Below, one piece after another: positions 1-7,923 of a stretch of 64,000 nt of DNA (the first letter of the stretch is position 1; each line of letters begins with the position of its first letter). Source of the DNA: JAOUEA01 sp963821935 (GTDB lineage Bacteria > Actinomycetota > UBA4738 > HRBIN12). The notes under the pieces are model-generated. The model was not told the origin of the DNA. It worked only from the letters and a program-made list of their open reading frames with translations, and did no database searches. The stretch spans positions 20,997 through 84,996 of the forward strand of contig CAWGFM010000001.1 in assembly GCA_963821935.1 (NCBI GenBank). The letters are read 5' to 3'. The translations under genes and the position numbers were made by a program.

Positions 1-497
1 AGCTCGCGGTCCTGTTCGTGGCTCGCGGTATGGAGGCGACCTTGGGGATCGGTCTGGGCGAGGCGACGGTTCGGGCCGAGCGCGCGATGGATTCGGGCGA
101 GGCGCTCGATCGATTCCGGCGATTGGTGCACGCGCAGGGCGGCGACCCCCACGTGGTCGACCGGCCCGAGGCGGTCCTTCCCCGGGCGGCCGTCATCGAA
201 CCGCTGATCGCCGACCGCACGGGCGTGGTGGCGTCGATCGACGCCGAGGCGATCGGTTCCGCCAGCGGAGCCTTGGGAGCTGGTCGCCTCCGCAAAGGCG
301 ACCCGATCGACCCCGCGGTGGGTATCGTGGTGCGGTCCAAGATCGGCACGGCGATCGAGCGCGGACATCCGATCGGGCAGATCCACGCTCGGGACGATGA
401 CGCGGCCGCCGAGGCGGCGTCGCGAACCCTCGCCGCGCTCACGGTGTCGGACGATGAGGTCGACGTACCTCCGCTGGTGCACGGTTGGTTCGGCTGA
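1..497 (+). CDS. deoA: Thymidine/pyrimidine-nucleoside phosphorylase, C-terminal part
   Basis: The gene enters from the left edge and only about 164 C-terminal residues are present. The enzyme phosphorolyses thymidine (or uridine) to base and deoxyribose-1-phosphate in nucleoside salvage. The visible part holds the end of the alpha/beta domain (GEALDRFRRLVHAQGGDP) and the C-terminal PYNP domain, recognisable from RTGVVASIDAEAIG, the LGAGR motif and the PAVGIVVRSKIGTAIERG stretch, which match the family. The reading frame is open from the first base and stops with TGA at 495-497. The active site and the true start lie outside the window. Thymidine versus pyrimidine phosphorylase cannot be separated from this fragment. 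Confidence 0.85.
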   Translation, partial: LAVLFVARGMEATLGIGLGEATVRAERAMDSGEALDRFRRLVHAQGGDPHVVDRPEAVLPRAAVIEPLIADRTGVVASIDAEAIGSASGALGAGRLRKGDPIDPAVGIVVRSKIGTAIERGHPIGQIHARDDDAAAEAASRTLAALTVSDDEVDVPPLVHGWFG

Positions 498-536
498 CCG
501 GCGGCCATCGGTGACGAGCGAGGAGGCGTGCGGGTC

Positions 537-1220
537 GTGACGACGATGCTGGGGGTGGCGTTCACCTGGCTCGGCGTGCGCCTGGCCCTCTACATGCTCG
601 TGTCCCTCGCGATCGGCATGTCTCTTCGTGAGTACGCCCTGGCGTCGGCGGCCACCCGGATGGGTGATGCCACCCCTCGTCTCTGGGGCCGGCTCACCGT
701 GAGCCCCAAGGGCTGGTTCGAACCGTTCGGGAGCGGCTTGGTCCCGGTCCTCATCGCGATCCTGTGGTCGGTGCAGTATTGGGTGATCCCAGCGGCATAC
801 GCGAAGCCCGCGCCGATCGACACGGGCCGCCTGCGAGGTGGGAACCGGGGTGTCGTCGTCGTTTCGCTCGCCGGACCACTCGCCACGCTTCTGCTCGGGG
901 CGGCGGCGGGTCTGTTGGTTCGCGTGGGGTCGGCGTTGCCCACCGAGGCCGTGTTGTTCGCGCTGGTCCTGTCCTACACCAGTATGTCGCTGGTGGTGTT
1001 CCACCTGCTCCCGATCCCTGGCCTGGACGGTGCTCGGCTGGTGGCGCTGCTGCTGCCCCCTCAGGCACGCGAGGTCTACCGGAACGCCGACAAGTACCTG
1101 CCGTTGTTCGTCCTGGTGGCGCTGTTCGTGTTCAGCACGCTGATCCTGGGCTTCCTGACATCGATCGCGAGCGCGCTGTGCAACGCCGCCACCGGGGGAG
1201 GCTGCGACGTCTTCACGTAG
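537..1220 (+). CDS. M50 site-2-protease-like membrane protein lacking the zinc motif
   Basis: This is a polytopic membrane protein of about 227 residues related to the M50 (site-2 protease, YwhC/Rip3-like) family. Family landmarks remain: a hydrophobic first segment, the GDATPRLWGRLTVSPKGWF region corresponding to the usual GD.ta...GRLTLNP..H.DP block, and LLPIPGLDGARL corresponding to the NPDG-like motif. The zinc motif HExxH is replaced by REYAL near residue 30, and the histidine after NP is also gone, so metal binding and proteolysis look lost. The start is the GTG at 537, because AGGAGG (521-526) lies 10 bases upstream; a GTG at 528 sits too close to it. It lies between deoA and trpS. Function is unknown; a pseudo-protease or membrane chaperone role is inference. 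Confidence 0.7.
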   Translation: MTTMLGVAFTWLGVRLALYMLVSLAIGMSLREYALASAATRMGDATPRLWGRLTVSPKGWFEPFGSGLVPVLIAILWSVQYWVIPAAYAKPAPIDTGRLRGGNRGVVVVSLAGPLATLLLGAAAGLLVRVGSALPTEAVLFALVLSYTSMSLVVFHLLPIPGLDGARLVALLLPPQAREVYRNADKYLPLFVLVALFVFSTLILGFLTSIASALCNAATGGGCDVFT

Positions 1221-1265
1221 TGACCGGTTCACCGCGGCCTGCGAAGGCAGCCGTCACCCCCGCGC

Positions 1266-1278
1266 TATCATCGCCCGC
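1266..1278 (+). promoter_or_regulatory. -10 box and TSS region of leaderless trpS
   Basis: TATCAT at 1266-1271 is followed by exactly 7 bases and then by ATC at 1279, which is in frame with trpS. The spacing equals that seen before ATG or GTG starts of other genes in this window. No clear -35 box is visible. Confidence 0.5.
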
Positions 1279-2325
1279 ATCGACACCCCAGCCTCCATCG
1301 ACCGAGCCTCCGCCGCGACCGACACCGGTCGTGGCCGTGTACTGACGGGCTTCCGTCCCACCGGATCGCTCCACATCGGCCATTGGGCTGGCAACGTGGG
1401 CAACGCGGTGCGGCTGCAGGATGAGGGTTACGACTGCTGCTACTTCATCGCCGACTGGCACATGCTCACGACCGATTACGATCGCACCGACCGCCTGCCC
1501 CAACGCGTGCGCGAGCTGGCCGCCGACCTGATCGCCGCCGGGATCGACCCCGAGCGCTCGACGCTGTACCGCCAGTCGGACCTGCCGGAGGTCGCCGAGA
1601 TGTCGCTGCTCCTCAGCATGATCACGCCGCTGGGCTGGCTCGAGAGGGTACCCACCTATAAGGAGCGGCTGCGCGACCTCGCGGAGCGAGACATCGCCAA
1701 CCTCGGCCTGCTGGCCTACCCGGTGCTGCAGACGGTGGACATCACGATCGTGCAAGGCCGCTTCGTGCCGGTGGGGGAGGATCAGGTCTCCCACCTGGAG
1801 ATCAGCCGCGAGATCGTTCGCCGCTTCAACCGGCTCTACGGCGAGGTGCTGGTCGAGCCGCAGGCGCTGCTCTCGGATACCCCCATGCTCCCCGGCGCTG
1901 ACGGACGGAAGATGTCGAAGTCGCTCGACAACTCGATCGGGTTGAGGGATGAGCCGGACCAGATCCGTGCGAAGGTGCGATCGTTCATGACCGACCCGCA
2001 GAAGGTGCGGCGGGGTGACCCCGGCCGACCCGAGATCTGTCCGATCTTCGCCCTCCATCGCCGGTTCTCGCCCGATGACGTGCCCAGGATCGACGCCGAA
2101 TGCAGGACCGGGGAGCTGGGATGCGTCGACTGCAAGTCGATCCTGGCCGAGCATCTGATCGAGCAGCTCGCCGAGTTCCGCGAGCGCCGGGCCCAGCTCG
2201 AGGCAGACCCCGGCTACCTCGACTCGGTGCTGGACGAGGGAGCGGCGCGGGTTCGTCCACTCGTGCAGGGAACGATGGAGTCCGTGCGGGACGCGATGCA
2301 CCTGACGACCGGGGGATCGATGTGA
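1279..2325 (+). CDS. trpS: Tryptophanyl-tRNA synthetase, probable non-AUG (AUC) leaderless start
   Basis: This class I synthetase charges tRNA-Trp. The HIGH motif is in TGFRPTGSLHIGHWAG and KMSKS is in GRKMSKSLDNS; the length (about 348 residues) is normal. The first canonical start codon in frame (GTG 1396) lies after HIGH and would remove part of the active site, so translation must begin upstream. The frame is open back to a stop at 1156, yet contains no ATG, GTG or TTG there. A -10 box at 1266-1271 places transcription start at the ATC at 1279, giving a 25-residue leader before VLTGF. CTG 1342 is an alternative. The 3' end overlaps scpA by 4 bases (GTGA). Confidence 0.85.
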   Translation: MDTPASIDRASAATDTGRGRVLTGFRPTGSLHIGHWAGNVGNAVRLQDEGYDCCYFIADWHMLTTDYDRTDRLPQRVRELAADLIAAGIDPERSTLYRQSDLPEVAEMSLLLSMITPLGWLERVPTYKERLRDLAERDIANLGLLAYPVLQTVDITIVQGRFVPVGEDQVSHLEISREIVRRFNRLYGEVLVEPQALLSDTPMLPGADGRKMSKSLDNSIGLRDEPDQIRAKVRSFMTDPQKVRRGDPGRPEICPIFALHRRFSPDDVPRIDAECRTGELGCVDCKSILAEHLIEQLAEFRERRAQLEADPGYLDSVLDEGAARVRPLVQGTMESVRDAMHLTTGGSM

Positions 2326-3086
2326 GCGACGCCACCGCCGCTGCGCCGACCCCTCCCACCCAGGCCGGCAGCTTCCCGGTCGAGCTTGCCGTGTTCACTG
2401 GACCGTTCCGACTCCTCGCCGATCTGATCCTGGAGCAGAAGGTCGACGTGTGCGACGTGCGCATCGCCGAGGTCACGAACGGGTATCTCGGGCGGGCGGA
2501 CGACGTGGAGCGCTGGAGTCTGGACGAGGCCACGTGGTTCCTGGCGATCTGTGCGGTCCTGCTGGAGCTGAAGGTCGCGCGGCTCACGCCCAAGCACACC
2601 GAGCTCGACGAGGACGATCTGCTGGGCGGTTCACCGGACCTGGCGTATGCACGTTCCCTCGAGCTGGCCGCGTATCGCAAGGTGGCGATCGAGATCGCGC
2701 GACGGCTGGAGGATGAAGCGGGCTACTTCGCCCGCGATGTCGGTCCTGGCCCCGAGTTCTCCAACCTCTACCCGGACCCCATGGCCCACCTCGAGCCTGA
2801 CGGACTGGCGGCGCTCGCTGCGGCGATGCTGCGACCCCCGCCGACCCTGGACCTCTCGCACGTCACGCCGATCCGCTACACGGTGGTCGAGGCCATGACG
2901 ACGCTCCAGGATCGGATGCACTCGTTCGGCAGGGGCGCGACCTTCCGCGAGCTGGTGGCGGACTGCGAGGAACGGATCCACGTGGTGGTGCGGTTCCTGG
3001 CGATCCTGGAGCTCTACCGAGAGGGCAAGGTGGAGCTGGCCCAGGCTCCGACGTTCGGCGAGATCGAGGTGGCGTGGACCGGATGA
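2322..3086 (+). CDS. scpA: Segregation and condensation protein A
   Basis: ScpA is the kleisin subunit that bridges the two heads of the SMC dimer in the SMC-ScpAB condensin, which organises and segregates the chromosome. The 254-residue protein has the typical N-terminal kleisin helix (FPVELAVFTGPFRLLADLI, then KVDVCDVRIAEVT) and the C-terminal winged-helix region (TFRELVADCEERIHVVVRFLA, then LELYREGKVEL). An N-terminal proline/alanine-rich stretch precedes the domain. The start is GTG 2322, overlapping the trpS stop. The gene is followed by scpB with an ATGA overlap, so the two are translationally coupled. Confidence 0.93.
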   Translation: MSDATAAAPTPPTQAGSFPVELAVFTGPFRLLADLILEQKVDVCDVRIAEVTNGYLGRADDVERWSLDEATWFLAICAVLLELKVARLTPKHTELDEDDLLGGSPDLAYARSLELAAYRKVAIEIARRLEDEAGYFARDVGPGPEFSNLYPDPMAHLEPDGLAALAAAMLRPPPTLDLSHVTPIRYTVVEAMTTLQDRMHSFGRGATFRELVADCEERIHVVVRFLAILELYREGKVELAQAPTFGEIEVAWTG

Positions 3087-3682
3087 GGGCCTCGGATCCC
3101 GACCCAGCTCCTCAGGAGACGCGCGACACCCGGGCGCTCGAGGCATTGTTCTTCGTGTCCGACGAGCCGCTGACGTCCTCGGTGATCGCTCAGGCTCTCG
3201 ATACGGACCGCAGGACGGTCGATGCGTTGTGCGAGCGGCTGGAACAGGAGTTGGTGGAACGCGGGTCCGGGTTGGTCCTTCGCAGCGTGGCGGGTGGATG
3301 GCGGCTGTTCACTCATCCGGACGTCGCCTCGATCGTCGAGCAGTTCGTCCTATCGTCGCGGCAGGCGCGTCTGACCAAGGCGGCCCTCGAGACGCTGGGG
3401 ATCGTCGCCTACAAGCAACCGGTGACACGCCACCAGGTGAGCGGCATCCGAGGGGTGAACTCCGACGGGGTCCTGCGCGCGCTCGTGGATCGAGGGCTGA
3501 TCGAGGAGGCGGGCCGGGAGAACGCGCCCGGGCGGCCGATGCTCTACGCCACCACACCGGCGTTCCTGGAGCGACTCGGCCTCCCGTCGCTCGCATCGTT
3601 GCCCTCGCTCGCCCCCCTGCTGGGACCGGACGCCGACGAGGATCGCGAGCGCCTCGAAGAGCCGGATCCCGGCGACCGCTGA
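3083..3682 (+). CDS. scpB: Segregation and condensation protein B
   Basis: ScpB is a dimeric double winged-helix protein that binds the kleisin ScpA and regulates the SMC complex. The 199-residue product begins with the usual LEALFFVSDEPLT motif and contains the second winged helix (TKAALETLGIVAYKQPVTR, then GIRGVNSDGVLRALVDRGLI). The C-terminal tail after about residue 165 is leucine/serine- and then acid-rich and probably flexible. The start is ATG 3083, which overlaps the scpA stop as ATGA; GTG 3074 is possible. It is followed three bases later by rluB, the order found in many Gram-positive genomes. Confidence 0.93.
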   Translation: MRASDPDPAPQETRDTRALEALFFVSDEPLTSSVIAQALDTDRRTVDALCERLEQELVERGSGLVLRSVAGGWRLFTHPDVASIVEQFVLSSRQARLTKAALETLGIVAYKQPVTRHQVSGIRGVNSDGVLRALVDRGLIEEAGRENAPGRPMLYATTPAFLERLGLPSLASLPSLAPLLGPDADEDRERLEEPDPGDR

Positions 3683-3685
3683 ATC

Positions 3686-4408
3686 GTGACCGAGGAGCGA
3701 GTGCAACGAGCCCTCGCACGGGCAGGCTTCGGGTCCAGGCGTGCATGCGAAGAAATGATCGTGCAGGGCAGGGTCACCGTGGAGGGGATGGTCGCGACGC
3801 TGGGCGACAAGATCGATCCGACCGAGGCCTCGGTCGAGGTCGACGGGCTCACCGTGAACCTCGACCCGACCATCAGGTACTACGCCCTGCACAAGCCGGT
3901 CGGCGTGGTCACGACGATGCGCGATCCACAGGGCCGGCCCGACATGCGGTCGCTGCTGCCCCACGACGGTCCGAGGGTGTTCCCGGTGGGCAGGCTGGAC
4001 CGGGACAGCGAGGGACTGCTCCTGCTCACGAACGACGGTGACCTGGCGAACCGGATCATGCACCCGCGCCACGGGGTGGAGAAGGAATACCTCGCCGAGG
4101 TCGACGGCATCCCCACCGCGAAGCACCTCACGAGGCTCCGGTCCGGCGTCGAGCTCGACGACGGTCCGGCGTCCGCGGTGTCGGCGAAGATCGTGGCCAC
4201 CTCCGGGGCTAAGGGGGCGATCAGCCTCGTCATGGCCGAGGGTCGCAAGCGTGAGGTGCGTCGGCTGCTCGAGGCGGTCGGCCTTCCCGTCACCCGGTTG
4301 GTGCGGCTCCGGGTCGGGCCGGTCAAGCTCGGCCAGCTCGCCGCCGGAGCGATCCGCGAGCTGACCCGCGAGGAGGTGCAGGCGCTCGCGCGGGTGGTGG
4401 CCGGGTAG
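3686..4408 (+). CDS. rluB: Ribosomal large-subunit pseudouridine synthase B (RluB/RsuA family)
   Basis: The enzyme isomerises a uridine of 23S rRNA to pseudouridine. The 240-residue protein has an N-terminal S4 RNA-binding domain (residues 1-60: ERVQRALARAGFGSRRACEE) and the catalytic domain with PVGRLDRDSEGLLLLTNDG, whose aspartate in GRLD is the family's catalytic residue. The HKPVGVVTT and EGRKREVRRLLEAVG signatures are also present. The start is GTG at 3686, just behind scpB. Exact target position (RluB versus RluE/F-like) cannot be read from sequence alone. Confidence 0.9.
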   Translation: MTEERVQRALARAGFGSRRACEEMIVQGRVTVEGMVATLGDKIDPTEASVEVDGLTVNLDPTIRYYALHKPVGVVTTMRDPQGRPDMRSLLPHDGPRVFPVGRLDRDSEGLLLLTNDGDLANRIMHPRHGVEKEYLAEVDGIPTAKHLTRLRSGVELDDGPASAVSAKIVATSGAKGAISLVMAEGRKREVRRLLEAVGLPVTRLVRLRVGPVKLGQLAAGAIRELTREEVQALARVVAG

Positions 4409-4418
4409 GGTTTCGCCC
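4406..4418 (+). promoter_or_regulatory. -10 box of leaderless aroH
   Basis: TAGGGT at 4406-4411 overlaps the rluB stop codon, and 7 bases separate it from the GTG start of aroH at 4419. This fits an internal leaderless promoter for the aromatic block. Confidence 0.45.
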
Positions 4419-4781
4419 GTGAAGGTTCGGGCGGCCCGCGGCGCGATCGCGGTGGCAGAGGACTCGCCTCCGAGCGTGTTCGACGCCACCGAACGGCTGT
4501 TGGGCGCCGTGATCGCCCGCAATCAGGTTCCGACCGAGGATCTCATCAGCGTCCTCTTCACCGCCACCGACGATCTCCGGTCGGCGTTCCCCGCCGAAGC
4601 GGCTCGCCGCATGGGGCTGGGATCCGTCCCGTTGATGTGTGCGCGTGAGATCCCCGTGGCCGGCGCCATGCCATCGGTGGTCCGGGTCCTGATCCACTTC
4701 CACACCGAGCTCGCGCTGGCCGACGTTCAACATGTGTACCTCGATGGCGCCGAGAGCCTCCGTGACGACCTCGAGCACTGA
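4419..4781 (+). CDS. aroH: Chorismate mutase, AroH type
   Basis: The enzyme rearranges chorismate to prephenate on the way to tyrosine and phenylalanine. The 120-residue length and sequence match the trimeric Bacillus AroH fold rather than the helical AroQ fold. The expected active-site residues are visible: the early arginine in RAARGA, the glutamate in CAREIPVAG, and the arginine in SVVRVLIH. The next gene, tyrA, uses prephenate, and aroA, which leads to chorismate, follows; the order therefore makes a compact aromatic amino acid unit. Confidence 0.93.
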   Translation: MKVRAARGAIAVAEDSPPSVFDATERLLGAVIARNQVPTEDLISVLFTATDDLRSAFPAEAARRMGLGSVPLMCAREIPVAGAMPSVVRVLIHFHTELALADVQHVYLDGAESLRDDLEH

Positions 4782-5865
4782 GGTGCGTGTCGCGGTGATC
4801 GGCACGGGCCTGGTGGGCACCTCCGTCGCCCTCGCTGCCACCCGGGCGGGCGACCGCGTGCGCGGCTGGGACCTCGAGCCCGAGCGCGTCCGGCGTGCCG
4901 CCGAGCTCGGTGGTCTGGAGCAGGCCGCGAGCCTGCAGGATGCCGTGGACGGGGCCGACGTGGTCGTGATCGCCACTCCCATCGCCGCCGTTCCCGACCT
5001 GGTCCGCCAGGCGCTCCAGCTGGCCCCCGCAGCCGTCGTGTCGGACGTGGGAAGCGTCAAGTCCTCATTGGTGTCGGCCACACTCGGCGCGATCGGCGAA
5101 CAGGACGCCGCCCGCTACGTGCCGGGACACCCGATGGGGGGCAGCGAGCGCTCCGGACCCGATCACGCGTCCGCATCCATGGTCGACGGCATCGTGTGGG
5201 TGTTGACCCCGACCGAGCGGTCCGCCCACGAGATGGTCGAGCGATTCGAAGCGTGGGTGCGGGCGTTGGGCGCGGTCGCCGTGCGGATGGATCCGATGCG
5301 GCACGACCGTTTGGTGGCGTTCGTGAGCCATCTGCCCCAGGTCGCGTCGACCGCGCTCATGGGGGTGGCCGCGACGGAGGAAGCCGATGAGCCTGAGATC
5401 CTGTTGCTGGCGGCGGGTGGATTCCGCGATCTCACCAGGTTGGCCGCCTCGAATCCGGCGCTCTGGAGCGAGATCCTGGTCTCCAACCGCGACGCGATCG
5501 CCGATGCGATCGACCTGTACGTGGCTCAGCTCGAGCGCCTTCGGGACCAGATCGTGAGCGAGCTCGGGAGCGATGTGACGGCGACGTTCGCCACGGCCAA
5601 GTCTGCGCGGCTGCGGCTGGCGGCGAAACCGAAGGTGCGTTCCGGCGTGGCCGTGCTCCAGGTGGAGCTGCCCGATCGCCCCGGCGCCCTCGCACACCTC
5701 ACGGTTGCACTGGGCGAGGGGCATGTGAACATCGAGGACCTCCAGATCGTCCACTCGCCGGAAGGGGGCCGGGGGACCGTGCACCTGACGGTGGCAGCCG
5801 ACGACGCGACCTCGTCCGCCCAGGTGCTTCGGCAGGCCGGGTTCGATCCGGTCAGGTTGGCCTGA
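4762..5865 (+). CDS. tyrA: Prephenate dehydrogenase with ACT domain
   Basis: TyrA oxidatively decarboxylates prephenate to 4-hydroxyphenylpyruvate using NAD. The N-terminal Rossmann motif is VAVIGTGLVGTSVALAA. The catalytic region includes YVPGHPMGGSERSG and the helical dimerisation domain with HDRLVAFVSHLPQ. A C-terminal ACT domain (VLQVELPDRPGALAHLTVAL) points to feedback regulation by an amino acid. The start is uncertain: GTG 4762 (367 residues) overlaps aroH, while GTG 4783 begins right at the Rossmann fold; an ATG at 4732 is less likely. It is followed by aroA after 10 bases. Confidence 0.9.
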   Translation: MTTSSTEVRVAVIGTGLVGTSVALAATRAGDRVRGWDLEPERVRRAAELGGLEQAASLQDAVDGADVVVIATPIAAVPDLVRQALQLAPAAVVSDVGSVKSSLVSATLGAIGEQDAARYVPGHPMGGSERSGPDHASASMVDGIVWVLTPTERSAHEMVERFEAWVRALGAVAVRMDPMRHDRLVAFVSHLPQVASTALMGVAATEEADEPEILLLAAGGFRDLTRLAASNPALWSEILVSNRDAIADAIDLYVAQLERLRDQIVSELGSDVTATFATAKSARLRLAAKPKVRSGVAVLQVELPDRPGALAHLTVALGEGHVNIEDLQIVHSPEGGRGTVHLTVAADDATSSAQVLRQAGFDPVRLA

Positions 5866-5875
5866 GGTCGGGGCC

Positions 5876-7246
5876 GTGCGGGTTCGGATCACGCCGGCGG
5901 GAACCCTCGGCGGCACCGTGCGTGTGCCGGGCGACAAGTCCATCGCTCATCGTTGGTTGATCCTGGCCGCCACCGCCCAGGGACGTAGCGCTCTGGTTGA
6001 CCTTCCTCCCTCTCTCGATGTGCGCTCGACGGCATCGTGTCTCGCGACGATGGTTCGCAGTGCTCGACCTGCACTCGAAGCCTGGGGTTCGGACGATCCG
6101 CCCGGGGGCGAGGGTCACGGTTCCACGTGGAACGTGAGGGTTCAGGGATCGGGCAGAACGGCACTTGCAGTCAAGGGTGAGGGCAGGTCGAGGCTCGTCG
6201 AGCCCGATGGTCCACTCGACTGCGGTAACTCGGGCACGACCATGCGGCTCTTGTCCGGGATCGTGGCCGCGGCCCCGTTCCACTCGGTGTTGACCGGCGA
6301 TGCCAGCCTGCGGACGCGCCCGATGGAACGCGTCGCGGCGCCGCTGCGCGCGATGGGTGCCACGATCGAAACGAACGACGGCCGAGCGCCGCTCCATGTC
6401 GATGGAGGCTCCCTTCGGGGCGGCCGGTACGAGGCGTCCGTGCCGACGGCGCAGGTGAAGTCCGCTGTGTTGCTGGCCGGCCTGGACGCCGACGGTGAGA
6501 CGACGGTCGTCGAACCCGAACCCACCCGCGATCACACCGAGCGCGCCCTGCGGGCGCTGGGCGGCCCGGTCGTCCTCGATGGTTCCACGATCACCGTGTC
6601 ACGCTTCCAGCAGGGCGGCTTCGACGGCTCGGTCCCCGGCGATCCGTCGTCCGCGGCATTCGTGATCGCGGCGGCAGCCCTCACCGGCTCGGAGGTCACG
6701 ATCGAGGGCGTGGGGCTCAACCCCACCCGCCTGCACTTCCTCGACGTGATGGCGCGTATGGGCGTGCATACGGAACGGCGCATCGAACGATCCGAGGTAG
6801 GTGAGCCGGTCGGTGATCTCTGGGTGGCTCCATGCCCAGGCCTGCGGCCGGTCCGTGTCGCAGCGTCCGAGATCGCCTCGGTGATCGATGAGATCCCGAT
6901 CCTGGCGATGCTCGCACAGCACGCCGACGGCGACTCCTGGTTCCTGGGTGTGGCGGAGCTCAAGGTGAAGGAATCCGACCGCCTGGCGGCGATCGCCGAG
7001 GGCATCCTCGACCTCGGTGGCCACGCGGGCGCCGAGGGGGCCGACCTGGTCGTGGCGGGCGGAGGCTTGGAAGGCGGGACCGGCCGGTCCGGCGGGGACC
7101 ATCGCATGGCGATGGCGCTCATGGTGGCAGCGCTCCGTGCGCGTGGGCCGGTCGAGATCCACGGCGTCGAGTCCGCCGATGTCTCGTTCCCGGGGTTCGT
7201 TCCGACGCTGAACGCCTTGGGGGCCTCGATCGAGGTGGTCGCATGA
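5876..7246 (+). CDS. aroA: 3-phosphoshikimate 1-carboxyvinyltransferase (EPSP synthase)
   Basis: AroA joins shikimate-3-phosphate and phosphoenolpyruvate in the shikimate pathway. Signature pieces are VPGDKSIAHRWLILAATAQG, LDCGNSGTTMRLLSG and the late LKVKESDRLAAIAEG and GDHRMAMALMVAALRA stretches. At 456 residues it is slightly long. The extra length lies between about residues 58 and 100, in a region rich in glycine and charged residues that separates the DVRSTA strand from LDCGNSGT. The start is GTG 5876 and the 3' end overlaps cmk (ATGA), as expected for a coupled operon. Confidence 0.93.
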   Translation: MRVRITPAGTLGGTVRVPGDKSIAHRWLILAATAQGRSALVDLPPSLDVRSTASCLATMVRSARPALEAWGSDDPPGGEGHGSTWNVRVQGSGRTALAVKGEGRSRLVEPDGPLDCGNSGTTMRLLSGIVAAAPFHSVLTGDASLRTRPMERVAAPLRAMGATIETNDGRAPLHVDGGSLRGGRYEASVPTAQVKSAVLLAGLDADGETTVVEPEPTRDHTERALRALGGPVVLDGSTITVSRFQQGGFDGSVPGDPSSAAFVIAAAALTGSEVTIEGVGLNPTRLHFLDVMARMGVHTERRIERSEVGEPVGDLWVAPCPGLRPVRVAASEIASVIDEIPILAMLAQHADGDSWFLGVAELKVKESDRLAAIAEGILDLGGHAGAEGADLVVAGGGLEGGTGRSGGDHRMAMALMVAALRARGPVEIHGVESADVSFPGFVPTLNALGASIEVVA

Positions 7247-7923
7247 CGGCTGGCCCGGTCCGAGTGGTCGCGATCGATGGCGCGGCCGGCAGCGGCAAGA
7301 GCACGCTGGCTCGTGGACTTGCCGCGCGGCTGGCGCTCCCGTACATCAACACGGGGCTCATGTACCGAGCGCTCACGGCCGCGGCCCTGGCCGAAAGCGC
7401 CTCGATCGACGACGAACCGCGCCTGGTGACCGTGATGGCGCGATTGAGGTTCAGCCTGGATGACTCGACGCCTCCGCAGCTCCAGGTCGACGGTTGGAGC
7501 GGTGAGGACTTGGTGACCCTCGACGTCGAGGCGAACGTCTCGTCGGTGGCCCGCCACCCAGGCGTCCGCACCCTCATGCGCGCCGTGCAGCGACGGATGG
7601 GTATCGAGCATGGCGCCGTGATGGAGGGTCGAGACATCGGCTCGGTGGTGTTCGACGATGCGCCGGTCAAGCTCTATCTGGAAGCGGACCCCACCGCGAG
7701 GGCGAACCGTCGAGTCAGCGAACGGAAGGACGTCCGTTCGGGCGGTGACGAGGAAGCCGTGGGACGTGCCCTGCTGCGCCGTGATGAACGCGATGCGATG
7801 ACCAATCCTCACGTGCCCGCCGACGGCGCCATCGTGATCGACACCACCGACCTGGACGCTGAGGAGACCCTTCGAGCGGCGCTGGTGGCCGTCGAAGCGA
7901 GCGCACCGGAGCTGATCGCGTGA
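7243..7923 (+). CDS. cmk: Cytidylate kinase
   Basis: Cmk phosphorylates CMP and dCMP with ATP. The 226-residue protein opens with VRVVAIDGAAGSGKSTLARG, which holds the P-loop, followed by the CMP-binding YINTGLMYRALT motif and the GRDIGSVVFDDAPVKLYLEA motif. The start ATG overlaps the aroA stop, and its own stop overlaps der (GTGA). The cmk-der pairing is common in actinobacteria. Confidence 0.95.
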   Translation: MTAGPVRVVAIDGAAGSGKSTLARGLAARLALPYINTGLMYRALTAAALAESASIDDEPRLVTVMARLRFSLDDSTPPQLQVDGWSGEDLVTLDVEANVSSVARHPGVRTLMRAVQRRMGIEHGAVMEGRDIGSVVFDDAPVKLYLEADPTARANRRVSERKDVRSGGDEEAVGRALLRRDERDAMTNPHVPADGAIVIDTTDLDAEETLRAALVAVEASAPELIA

